NCBI GenBank assembly: GCA_010015655.1
Contig: ML976687.1
Span: forward strand, 271,365 to 335,364
Source: Bimuria novae-zelandiae CBS 107.79
Lineage: Eukaryota > Ascomycota > Dothideomycetes > Pleosporales > Didymosphaeriaceae
Direction of reading: 5' to 3'
DNA: 64,000 nucleotides
Positions 46,601-55,447 of this stretch are shown piece by piece. The number at the start of each line of letters is the position of its first letter. Positions within the stretch are counted from its first letter, which is position 1. A program made the position numbers and the translations under genes. The notes below the pieces were generated by a model. It searched no databases, was not told the origin of the DNA, and saw only the letters and a list, made by a program, of their open reading frames with translations.

Positions 46601-48173
46601 AGCGAAGCTACGTCGAGCGATGCGGATGATGATGAGAACGTGCAATTTTCTGCTGATGCCCAGAGCTCCATAGAATTCGCAAACCAGAGCAGCGATGAGG
46701 ATACAATGCAACCGTCTATTGAAGAACCACCGGCATTCACCCGCGGTGGCCGCCAAAAAAACAAGAAGTCGCGGAAACCGAGCAAGCAGGAACGCAAGCA
46801 TATGCAGAACAGGAATTTCAACAAGGGCAAGAAGGGCAAAAATCCTTATCATCTGGAGCAGCCCTCTCAAGCGTATGAAGAACCAGAAGACGAAGACGAC
46901 GAGCGCCTGATCAAGATGGGTGAGGTCATCATCCTGGACTGGGACGCCGATGCTTGGGATGCTCTATTTGGCGCCAATTCCTACGAAGATTCCCGGGGGA
47001 GGAGTGCGCTGATGGACGTCGAAATATGGGAGGACGAGGAGCTCAAAGAGAAGAAGGCTAAACGTCTTGCTCGGAAGAAGAATGGACTCACGCTAGAAGA
47101 ATGTTTCGCTGAAACATCTAAAAGCGAGGTTCTTTCGGAAGACAACGCATGGTATTGCAGCCGTTGTAAAGAGCTTCGTCGCGCTACCAAGACACTCGAA
47201 ATTTGGACGGCTCCTGATATTCTCGTGGTGCACCTGAAGCGGTTCAGCTCGCATCGTGTGTTCAGGGACAAAGTGGATGCTCTTGTGGATTTCCCCATCG
47301 AGGGTCTCGATCTATCAGAAAGGGTTGGACTTTCGGAAGGTAAGGACCTGGTGTACGATTTGTTCGCCGTAGATAATCACTATGGTGGGCTTGGCGGAGG
47401 CCACTATACCGCTTATGCCAAGAACTTCTTCGATCAGCAGTGGTATGAGTACAACGGTAAGCATCATAACCTTCCCGCAAGAAACAGCAGTCTAACATGT
47501 CACAGACTCTATCGTGTCGAAGAAGTCCAATCCCGAACAAGTCGTCTCCCCAGCCGCCTACCTCCTCTTCTATCGCCGTCGCTCAGCCGGCCCTTTAGGT
47601 CCTCCGGAACTGCAGGACATTGTCAACAATTGGCGCAATCCCGACTCTGAAGCCGCCGGTGTCTCGGAAGGTGAATCCGACTCCCGCAACGTGTCGCCGT
47701 CGGGAAACGGCTTGCGCCTCGGCGGCTCGTCCCACAATGGGTCGTCGAGCGCTTTCGGAGCCGGGACCGGAGCGGTAGTCGGAGCCCTGCGCGGGGGTGG
47801 TTCGGCCTTGGGAGCAGGGAGTCTTCTGCGGAACGGAGTCGCAGCCGGGAACCTAGACAAGGATTCTCCTCCAACCTATGAAGAAGACGAAGGTTACGGC
47901 GATGACGAAGATGCAGATACGGCGACACAGCCGTACTTTGACATGCCTTATAGCAATCAACCGGCGTGGAATTTCGATAACATCAGGGCTCGCGAAGAGG
48001 ATGATAGCGATAACGCAGCTTTGGACGAAGGTGATGCAGAAAATCGCATGAGCGAGGATTTTGGCGATGATATATTTCCTGGGCACAGCACGCCAATCAT
48101 GGAGATGGATACCGTTTTACCGGAGCCAGTCCAAGATGATGAGCCCGCGGAAATACACATAAAAAATGACTAG
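43694..48173 (+). CDS. Ubiquitin carboxyl-terminal hydrolase, DUSP-USP type (UBP12/USP15-like)
   Basis: Exons 43,694-44,246, 44,298-47,456 and 47,506-48,173 (introns 51 and 49 nt; both have CTAAC branch sites) give 1,459 aa from the first in-frame ATG. A DUSP domain spans about 120-280 (HKWLQRVWARTAQYAEK ... LPAEAWELVITWYGV). The USP catalytic core has the Cys box GLTNLGNTCYMNSALQC (Cys about 464), QQDSQEFLSFLVDGLHEDLN, a zinc-ribbon CPDC and later CSRC, and the His box GGLGGGHYTAYAKNF (His about 1,220). A long acidic insert splits the core, as in the Ubp12/USP15 group. The acidic C-terminal tail follows. It removes ubiquitin from substrates. The frame is open back to 43,337 without an ATG, so the N-terminus may be longer. 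Confidence 0.93.
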
Positions 48174-48925
48174 GTCTGCTTTCATTGAGCCTCGATCTGG
48201 TGGTTAAGCGTTTCTTCATGACCTATTTCTTTTTCTGTTTTGCATCTTACGCGGTGGAAAAGTATTTCCTGGCTACCGCACCGCCGGCTCTTTGGGTCGG
48301 TCGACGTTCGGTATGCGATTTAGCATGCATTGCGAGGGAACCACAGCCTCATTGATTAGATGATTGAGATGGAAGACAACATTGAAGTGTGTATGAGTCA
48401 TGCCAGGGCTAGGGGATATGGGGCTTCTATGGTAAAGGCTGAGCGGCGTCACGCATCAGAGGGCGTTAATGGAGTAGTTAGTAGGACCAAAATATCGTTG
48501 TTATTTCAAGCGCTGATTGGGAACCCACTGCGGTACAGTAAACGGACTTGTGGATGGTTGGTGACGCTCATTTCGAAGAGTGCGACCGACGAGGTTCAGG
48601 TGCGTTCGTGAATGGTACCTGCATTAGGGTTGTCGGTCATGTCGTAACGTCAACGGGCTACGGAACTCCGCCTGCCATAATAAAGATTTATTACCATCGA
48701 CTCGCTTAGTCACTTACTCTCGTTTGTAAAGAAGGCGCTCAAGCAATCGACACGTTGCAGAAGTGGTCTGCGGTCTCAGACACTGACGTCATCGTACCAC
48801 ACTTGCCTCACCTCGCTGCTACATAGAGCTCCATTGAACAGCAATTTCGGCAGCAATCCGAGCAACACAACTCTCCGAATTTCTCATAGTTACGATCTCA
48901 CACAAACCAATCATAAGAATTCAGA
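48174..48925. other. Intergenic region between deubiquitinase and kelch genes
   Basis: About 750 bp, holding the 3' flank of one gene and the promoter of the next. An 83-codon open frame (48,360-48,611) has no recognisable features. Confidence 0.55.
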
Positions 48926-50299
48926 ATGGCTGAAGTAGCAGCCGGTGCCGGCATCGCCCTCGCTGCTGAAGAAGTCCTCTCTACCACACTCCAAGCTGGC
49001 GTAGCGACTTACTTCCTGGCTAAGCCTACCCAACCCCTGGGCGCAGCTTTTACACGCATCGCCGTTGTACATGACGACGAGCTGCACAAGCGCTCCCTGA
49101 CACGCTCGAACCATACCGTCACTGTCGTAGGCTCGAAAGCGTACATCTTCGGTGGCGAGACTTCCGATGGCGAAGTTGCGGGTAACGAAGTGCATATCAT
49201 CAACCTTGCACCCGAAGAGAAGACCAAAGAGCCGGAGTATCAGTTGATACCTGCACTTGCAGGTGCTGGGGGGAGGGTTCCTCAAGGAAGGACCCGTCAT
49301 GCAGCTTGTGCGTTCGATGGCGGTGTAGTGGTTTATGGAGGCCACTCTACGAATGACGGGAGGCCTGCCGACGAGGGAATTATCTGGCACTTCAACCCCG
49401 AAGAAAACACCTGGTCGGTGCTGTATTCTCCCTCAGATCACAATGGCAAAGCCCTCAAGCCTGTATCACAAGTCCGCGTCTTCCCTACTTCTACCTCTCT
49501 TATCCTCCTCACGGGTACCGAGGTCGACGGTATCAACTATATTCACAAGTTTACACCGGCATCCTCGCCGGGTCTTAGTTCGAATCGCTACGAAATTCTT
49601 ACTACTCCTCCAACGCCTACATCAGCATCCAACGCCGCCTTTTACGAAGACCACCTCTACCTGATCTCATCACCTGACGCCGTATCATCGCAGTTGCACA
49701 TCCTCCCACTTACCATCAAAGAAGGCGAGAAACCGAAATGGACGACCCTAACATTTCCCACAAATCCTATCGTTCCCGGCCCTCGAGCCCGCCACGCAGG
49801 CGCACTTCTACCCTTCTCCACGGGCTACGGGAGGAATTACCTTGTCTACCTACTCGGCGCTCGCTCGCAATTACCTTCAACTACCACTACCACAACCTCC
49901 AATATCACGGAACTAGACCTGTCCTCCACCACATCCGACAAAGAAAGAATCAATGTCGAAGAACCCACCCAATGGAGCGATACGTGGACTCTGCAACTTC
50001 CCTCCAGCGATCTCCAGCCTCACGTCTCTACCTCGCTCAAGGACGCGATCAAGCCGGCAAAGATTAAAGACGCGATTCGCGGGGGTGTCGGTGCAGACAG
50101 CGGCAAGTGGACGTGGGCGGAGGTCGAAGTGCGTGTCCCGGATGACCTTGGTGGTGCCGAGGCTGGAAAGTTGCATCCGGGGCCGCGAGCGTCATTCGGT
50201 GCTGATGTGATGGCGGACGGGAAGAGCGTGGTTTTATGGGGCGGGGTAGATGCGGAGGGGGACAAGGTGGGCGATGGATGGGTTGTTAGGCTTGAGTGA
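48926..50299 (+). CDS. Kelch-repeat beta-propeller protein
   Basis: Single exon, 457 aa; the ATG at 48,926 is the first in frame and opens MAEVAAGAGIALAAEEVL. Kelch units show as VGSKAYIFGGETSDGEV (about 69-85), GRTRHAACAFDGGVVVYGGH (about 115-135), NAAFYEDHLYLIS, GPRARHAGALLP with NYLVYLLGA, and GPRASFGADVMADGKSVVLW near the C-terminus, consistent with a 5-6 bladed propeller. Such propellers bind partner proteins; some related fungal proteins are annotated as galactose-oxidase-like, but no copper ligands or extra domains are seen. No signal peptide, so cytosolic or nuclear location is likely. Partner unknown. Confidence 0.85.
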   Translation: MAEVAAGAGIALAAEEVLSTTLQAGVATYFLAKPTQPLGAAFTRIAVVHDDELHKRSLTRSNHTVTVVGSKAYIFGGETSDGEVAGNEVHIINLAPEEKTKEPEYQLIPALAGAGGRVPQGRTRHAACAFDGGVVVYGGHSTNDGRPADEGIIWHFNPEENTWSVLYSPSDHNGKALKPVSQVRVFPTSTSLILLTGTEVDGINYIHKFTPASSPGLSSNRYEILTTPPTPTSASNAAFYEDHLYLISSPDAVSSQLHILPLTIKEGEKPKWTTLTFPTNPIVPGPRARHAGALLPFSTGYGRNYLVYLLGARSQLPSTTTTTTSNITELDLSSTTSDKERINVEEPTQWSDTWTLQLPSSDLQPHVSTSLKDAIKPAKIKDAIRGGVGADSGKWTWAEVEVRVPDDLGGAEAGKLHPGPRASFGADVMADGKSVVLWGGVDAEGDKVGDGWVVRLE

Positions 50300-50708
50300 G
50301 GCTGTGTGTGAGTGAATATGTTCCACTTCAAATTTTATTTCAGGTATAGATTACGATCTCTTTGCATCCATATGAAAGCACGAGAAGGAAATGGGTTCAT
50401 AGGCCTCTTTAATAGTTCCCGGTCTCATTATGGGAGACGTGGTAGAGTGAAACTTGGAGCGCTGTGAAATCATGTTGAGGACTTTTCCTTCTCAAATATT
50501 GATGATAGCGTACATGGGGTCAGAGTCTCGACGAGAATGGTGATTTTGGAACGGCATGAGTAGTGCTTGAATTGAATACGCGCATGTGTACAAAAAATGA
50601 AAGTGAGGAAACTGTCATCTCGGTGGTATGTACCATTCCACGTATCCGTCCCTTATCGAATGTCCATTCGTACTCCTTCAATGTTCCCATCGCCACCCAA
50701 CGCTCCTC
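50300..50708. terminator. Shared 3' flank of the convergent kelch and small membrane protein genes
   Basis: Two genes end toward each other here (kelch on plus, small membrane protein on minus), so both polyadenylation regions must lie in about 410 bp. No specific signal is claimed. Confidence 0.4.
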
Positions 50709-51205
50709 TCATGTCCCAATGCCATAAATCTCAAGCTCATACACAGCCACCTTTCCCTCCAACCTCCGCATCTCATCCCACTCATAATACCCCCGCGTCT
50801 TCGGCACCCCCACTCGCTCACTCGGCAGCCCACTAACAATCTGCGGACGCGCTTCTCAACCAGTTTCAAACTGCTCGAGATCTCTCAGATACTCACCCTC
50901 AAGCAGCAGCTCGAGCTGCTCCCGGCGCTGCCGCTCCTGCTGCTCGCGCTGGCGATCGCGCGCGATGTCTTGCACGGTGTTGAAGAGTGTGAGGAAGCGG
51001 AGGAGTAAGAGGGCCATGAGTCCGATCCAGACTAGTAACGCGAGAAGGAAGGATACTTGTGAGGTGTTGGGGTTGTCGTGGGCTTGGGCTGGGAATGTTA
51101 GTAGTGTTTAGAAGTGTGAGGCACGTGCTTACGGGTGAATGACGGGTCGTTGGGCTGTGCATGCGCGTGGTCGAACTGGTGAAAGGCTGGGAGGGGTAGC
51201 AGCAT
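50709..51205 (-). CDS. Small single-pass membrane protein, three exons
   Basis: Exons 51,205-51,133, 51,088-50,897 and 50,854-50,709 give 136 aa. Intron 1 (44 nt, GTAAGC...TCCCAG) has a CTAAC branch. Intron 2 is only 42 nt (GTGAGT...TTGAG) and its acceptor is weak. The protein starts MLLPLPAFHQFDHAHAQPND, has one hydrophobic helix (about 38-56, VSFLLALLVWIGLMALLLL), then a charged helix rich in Arg, Gln and Glu (RDRQREQQERQRREQLELLL), then VSGLPSERVGVPKTRGYYEW and DEMRRLEGKVAVYELEIYGI. The third exon was included because its sequence is strongly protein-like and in frame. Without removal of intron 2 a TGA ends the protein at 101 aa. Family not recognised; the position of the last two exons is inferred. 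Confidence 0.65.
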
Positions 51206-51459
51206 CGTGTTTAGAATCAGGTAAGAGGGCTTGCTTCTCGAATTGTGCTATGAGGCTGCCCAGGTGTTAGATTTGATTAGAGGGTTGAGTAAGAGGCGAG
51301 GGACGTAAGCTGGAAATGGAGAGTTGATGTAGGCGCGATCGAAGGCAAAATTGATCAGTCGTGCGGCGCTGAACAGGCCGGGCATAATGCTTTTGTTCAC
51401 GCGGTACAATGCCATAGTCAACTAGTACGAAGTCGCCAGACAGCAGCGCGAGCGGCTGA

Positions 51460-52953
51460 TTAAAGCCACACTGGATCGTCGCTCCCAAGAGGTTTTGGCA
51501 TCGTCGTATACCCCACGCTGACTCCATCGATTCGAGCTGAATGGGTAATTGCTTTCAGATTCCCGAAGGCGCTATTCCGGCTCTCCATGAATTCTTCTAA
51601 TGCTTCCGTTTTGGGAAAGTCGCTCCTTCCCAAAATGTTCTCAGGCGCCTGCCCTAAAGAACGTAGATATTTCATTGTGCCAGCGAGCGAAACATGCACC
51701 TCGTAAACACCGCCGTGTCGTTCACGCTTGTACAAAGCAGCCATGATCCCAGTCGCCAATAGGTAGCCAGATCCGTGGTCAAGCGCTTGGCAAGGAAGTA
51801 CTCGCGACGGCTCGCCTTGTCCATGGTGCTCGGCTTCTACGACATTGATCCCAGAAGCTGTTTGCACGAGTGAGTCAAACCCCCGATTCTTTGCCCAAGG
51901 CCCTTCATCACCCCAAGCGTTAAGAGTTGCGACAACAAGGTTTGGGTTGATCTTTGCTAGATCTTCTGGAGAGAAATCCTGGGCTGCGAGACTTCCTGGT
52001 CGATAGCTTGACATGAAGACATCGGCAGTGCGGACGAGTTCGAGAAGACGCGCTTTTTCATCAGTTTTCTTGATGTCCAGTTGCACTGTGCGCTTTCCCC
52101 GTGCAGTATCTATGTCGAGCTCCGGTTGATTCGGTAGTGTCGGCGAAGTCACCCAGATGACATCTGCGCCATGCGCTGCAAGCGTTCTACCAGCGACGGG
52201 AGCAGCTATGACTCGACTCAACTCCACGATACGCATACCCCGTAAGCAAGCGTCTCGCGGACGAGATCGCGAAGGCGGAGGCACTGGAGGATTTGCGGAA
52301 TCGAATCTTCGCACAGTGATGGGAAAGTCTGGAACGGCTTTGGCTTGAGAAAGAGCATCCCATTCATCGAAGGACCGCAACGCGACAATGACGGCACCAT
52401 TTTTAAAGGCAGCAGTTTCAAGGTCGATTGACTTCCATTTCAATATCTGCGCCGCTACCGCGTCCCGGGTGGCGTCTTCGCGTAGACCCAGGTTCTTGAG
52501 AGCATTGTTCCGATGGTGTGGGAAACCATCGTGCATCCGGACATGTCCATCCGCAGTCTTATGGAGCCCACCAATCGCGTTGAATGTTGATGGAAGATGC
52601 TTCCCATCCACAGTGTATATTCGTTCGGAAACGAACTCAGCACAGGCATGTTCCTTGGCGATCGATACTGTGGGCATTTCACTCCTGGTTCGAGTAGACC
52701 AGACCAGGGCAGCGGCGAGTGCAGAGAGGGCGATTGTTGTATGCGCAAGGTCGTCAATTTTGAATGAAGACGCATAATGTCTATCATCGTCGATGAGTTG
52801 GAGTGACTTCAACGCGCCTAGAGGGAGCCCAAGGGTACTCCAGATATGTCTGATGGAATCGATGACAGAGAAACTCTGCCGGTTTGTGATAGGTGCATCG
52901 TCCAACTCGGGCTTCTGTTCCTTATCTAGACCCCCGGCTGCGTTCCGAGGCAT
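51460..52953 (-). CDS. CaiB/BaiF (class III) CoA-transferase family protein
   Basis: Single exon, 497 aa, from MPRNAAGGLDKEQ to SDDPVWL. The N-terminal 240 residues are a diverged half of the fold; the C-terminal half has the family signature: LRGMRIVELSRVIAAPVAGR, TLAAHGADVIWVTSP, GKRTVQLDIKKTDEKARLLE, ADVFMSSYRPGSLA, NLVVATLNAWGDEGPW, GFDSLVQTASGI and QALDHGSGYLLATGIMAALY. The Asp in ALDHGSGYLLATG aligns with the catalytic Asp of formyl-CoA transferase. Class III enzymes move CoA between carboxylic acids, and some racemise 2-methylacyl-CoA. Large two-half versions are common in fungi, but the substrate is unknown. It lies 250 bp upstream of the small membrane protein gene on the same strand; eukaryotic, so no operon is implied. 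Confidence 0.9.
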   Translation of the reverse strand: MPRNAAGGLDKEQKPELDDAPITNRQSFSVIDSIRHIWSTLGLPLGALKSLQLIDDDRHYASSFKIDDLAHTTIALSALAAALVWSTRTRSEMPTVSIAKEHACAEFVSERIYTVDGKHLPSTFNAIGGLHKTADGHVRMHDGFPHHRNNALKNLGLREDATRDAVAAQILKWKSIDLETAAFKNGAVIVALRSFDEWDALSQAKAVPDFPITVRRFDSANPPVPPPSRSRPRDACLRGMRIVELSRVIAAPVAGRTLAAHGADVIWVTSPTLPNQPELDIDTARGKRTVQLDIKKTDEKARLLELVRTADVFMSSYRPGSLAAQDFSPEDLAKINPNLVVATLNAWGDEGPWAKNRGFDSLVQTASGINVVEAEHHGQGEPSRVLPCQALDHGSGYLLATGIMAALYKRERHGGVYEVHVSLAGTMKYLRSLGQAPENILGRSDFPKTEALEEFMESRNSAFGNLKAITHSARIDGVSVGYTTMPKPLGSDDPVWL

Positions 52954-53339
52954 TTGTAGCGACGCGCGAATTCCGTGGATAGTTTGTCAAAAAAGCAGTA
53001 GTGATATGGGCTTGAGGCCGTATTATCCGACAGAATGCTTCAAACCGTTTTGTATTAGTAGAACAGTGGACGTACATCTGATGTTGGGGTGCTTACCTCT
53101 CCATCGTTCCGGATTGGATAATAAGCTAATTACTCTATTCTCCACTTCCGTTCTCATACACCCGACTTGGCGTCTCCTGTTGCGCTTCCTCCCATCGTAC
53201 AACTCGCGTAGCCGGAAATCATAGACTCCGACCTCCGACCCGTGCTTCACGCTATTGTCGTTTCGTAAATTCCCGCTCACCATGTGACCTGCCCCACATG
53301 TTAGTAATCGATTCTCGTACGTCATTTAAAACACGGATT
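52954..53339 (-). promoter_or_regulatory. Promoter region of the CoA-transferase gene and edge of the gene island
   Basis: GC-balanced flank of the last gene, ending abruptly at about 53,335 where AT-rich RIP-type sequence begins. Overlapping open frames on both strands here carry no recognisable motif. Confidence 0.45.
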
Positions 53340-53982
53340 TACCAGCCAAATATCAACCTTTTAATATATTTAAATAATCTATAAGTACTTTATAAGGTTA
53401 CTAAATAAAGTTAAATTACTACTAATAGTATTATAAGCTATAATTAATTATTTTAAAAATAATAATAGCGTTATAAAAATTTAAAAAGTTACTAAAGTAG
53501 CCTACTTAATAATTAAAAGGATTTAACTTAGCCTAAAGTACTAAAGGTAGCTTTACCCGCCAGCCTACGTATGGCGGGAGTGATTATTATTACTACTTTA
53601 GTACTATCGCGATAAGCTTAAAGAGTGAATATAAGACTAGCTAAATACCTACCTAGATAAAATATAGGCTTTCTTATATAATAATTATAACGTAAAAGCT
53701 TTATAAATAACTATCTAAGAAACTTTCGCTAGTATAAGGTAAAATTAGAAAGTAATATCTAAAGTAGTAGCTAAGCGTATAAGATAGAGTAAGTAATAGT
53801 ACTTAATAAGAGTACTTATAATAAGCGTATAGGTAATTATAAGTATACCTAGTTAAAGGCAAATACGTTACTTTAAGTATTATATTTAATATAGAGATTA
53901 AAGAGATAGAGCTTACTACTAGCTATAAATATTAATAAGTATTTTAATTATTTTATATTAGAACAAGGTCCCTTTAGTAGTA
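53340..53982. other. AT-rich RIP-decayed stretch, element not identified
   Basis: Dense TpA and stops in every frame. Contains the inverted repeat at 53,537-53,605. No protein remnant could be read. Confidence 0.5.
53537..53605. repeat. Inverted repeat (stem-loop) in RIP-decayed DNA
   Basis: Outer arms AGTACTAAAG (53,537-53,546) and CTTTAGTACT (53,596-53,605) are perfect reverse complements, and inner arms CCCGCCA (53,556-53,562) and TGGCGGG (53,572-53,578) are too, around a nine-base loop. It could be a fold-back or MITE-like remnant. The GC-rich core is conspicuous in otherwise AT-rich DNA. Confidence 0.7.
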
Positions 53983-55278
53983 TGACTACCATAGATAACC
54001 GAGTGGGAGAGGGACAAGGCGGGGTGGCTGCAATATATTGTCTTAACTATCGTGTATTATCTTGAGTCCCGTATTAACCGTGACGAGGACGTTATAGTGG
54101 GGCTACCTTTACGTGCAGCAAGTACCACGGGCCTACCTTTTACTAATCTAGACTAAACCTATATATTCTTAACACTCCCCCTTAGGACAGGTCTAGTCTA
54201 TAGATAACTTTTAGTTAGTTCTTAAATCTTTTAAATGCCACTCGCTGCAAAGGCTTTATTATTCTATTAGTAATTATGTCTATAGTTAGCACGTAAGCTA
54301 TATTAAGTCTGTCTTGTTCTACTAGGTCCCTAACAAAGTGATAACAGACGTTAATATGCTTTAATCTTTCGTAAAGGTGAGGGTTTTTTATAAGTGTAAT
54401 AGCGCCCTGATTGTCGCCTAACATCTAAACCTTATTAGTGTCTTTTCTAATATACTTTAGGAATCTAAGGTCTTTAAATATTTAAGTAATCTACTAGCCT
54501 TGCTTGCAGCATGTTAAAAGCGCAATATACTTAAATTTATAACTTAACGTTACAACTAATTATTACTTCTTACTAGACTATAATATTAGACTTTTATAGA
54601 ATATTATAGTGCTTCCTAAGACGCTCTTTAAGTCTATAGTATTACTTGCCTAGTTAGCATCTAAGTAGACAATAAATTGTGAGTATGCTCCCCCTGGTCC
54701 GTAGCGTAGTTTTATTGTGACTATTAACCTAAGGTACTATAATAGGTTCTTTAATGCATGGCTATGGTGTTCTGCTGGATTGCTTATGTATTAGCTTAGT
54801 TTTCTAAGGGTGAATACAATATCTAGACGTATAAGAACTATAGTAAATATTAAGCTTCTAATTCCTTGCTGGTACTTGGTTATGTTAATTTAGGTGTCGT
54901 TATTAGTAGTTAGCCTAAATAAGGTGTAATTAGTAAATAGGATCTTTCTATCTTTATACTTCTTACTTAATATTCTAAACTTATTAAGTACTGCGCGTAG
55001 GTATTACTCTTAGTTAAGGAAGATTATATAGTGCTTTCTATCTCTTGTAACTTATACTCTAAGGACTTTATCTACCTTCTTTAGGTTCTTGGCGTTAAAT
55101 TGTCTAGAAAGCTTTTTCTAGAACTACTTAGTTTAAGATTGCTCCTTTGCCGCTGTAAGGACGTTATTAACGTAGACTAAGATTCGAATCTTTCTCTCCT
55201 TATAGACAAATATACAAGGGTCTGTAAGGCTTTATATAAATCCCTATGCAAGAAGCTCTTTCTTTATTAATAGGTTCT
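53983..55278 (-). mobile_element. Copia-6: 3' part of a copia element, cut by Copia-5
   Basis: Minus strand: RT fragment near 55,270-55,150 (SLTDPCIFVYKERKIRILVY then VNNV, expected VDDI), RNase H ending at 54,424-54,215 (LGDNQGAITLIKNPHLYERL, KHINVCYHFVRDLVEQ), then a polypurine tract (TAAGGGGGAG, 54,184-54,175) and a 3' LTR starting TGTTAAGAATATATAGG at 54,174. The left LTR edge (about 53,983) is uncertain. The element is broken at 55,278 by the 5' LTR of Copia-5. Gag, integrase and the 5' LTR are missing. RIP changes are abundant. Confidence 0.8.
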
Positions 55279-55447
55279 TGTCAGATAGAACGAGTGCGTT
55301 AAGGTCGGATCTGCACAATCGAGCAGGGACCACAGCGCTTATCGTACTAGCCCAGGGGTTAAAACCAACCTAACAGAGTTAACAGAGAACAAGACATAAT
55401 TATTATTAATTATTATACCTTATTGCACGCAAGCATCTTATCTAATA
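55279..55447 (+). repeat. Copia-5 5' LTR
   Basis: 169 bp. The first 65 bases match 60,236-60,300 with one transition. The end CTAATA is a C-to-T form of CTAACA seen in Copia-2. Confidence 0.88.

Noticed and set aside
35271..52953. A biosynthetic or defence gene cluster in the island
   Set aside because: The genes (channel, esterase, deubiquitinase, kelch, CoA-transferase and others) lack a backbone enzyme, transporter set or shared pathway, so there is no support for a cluster.
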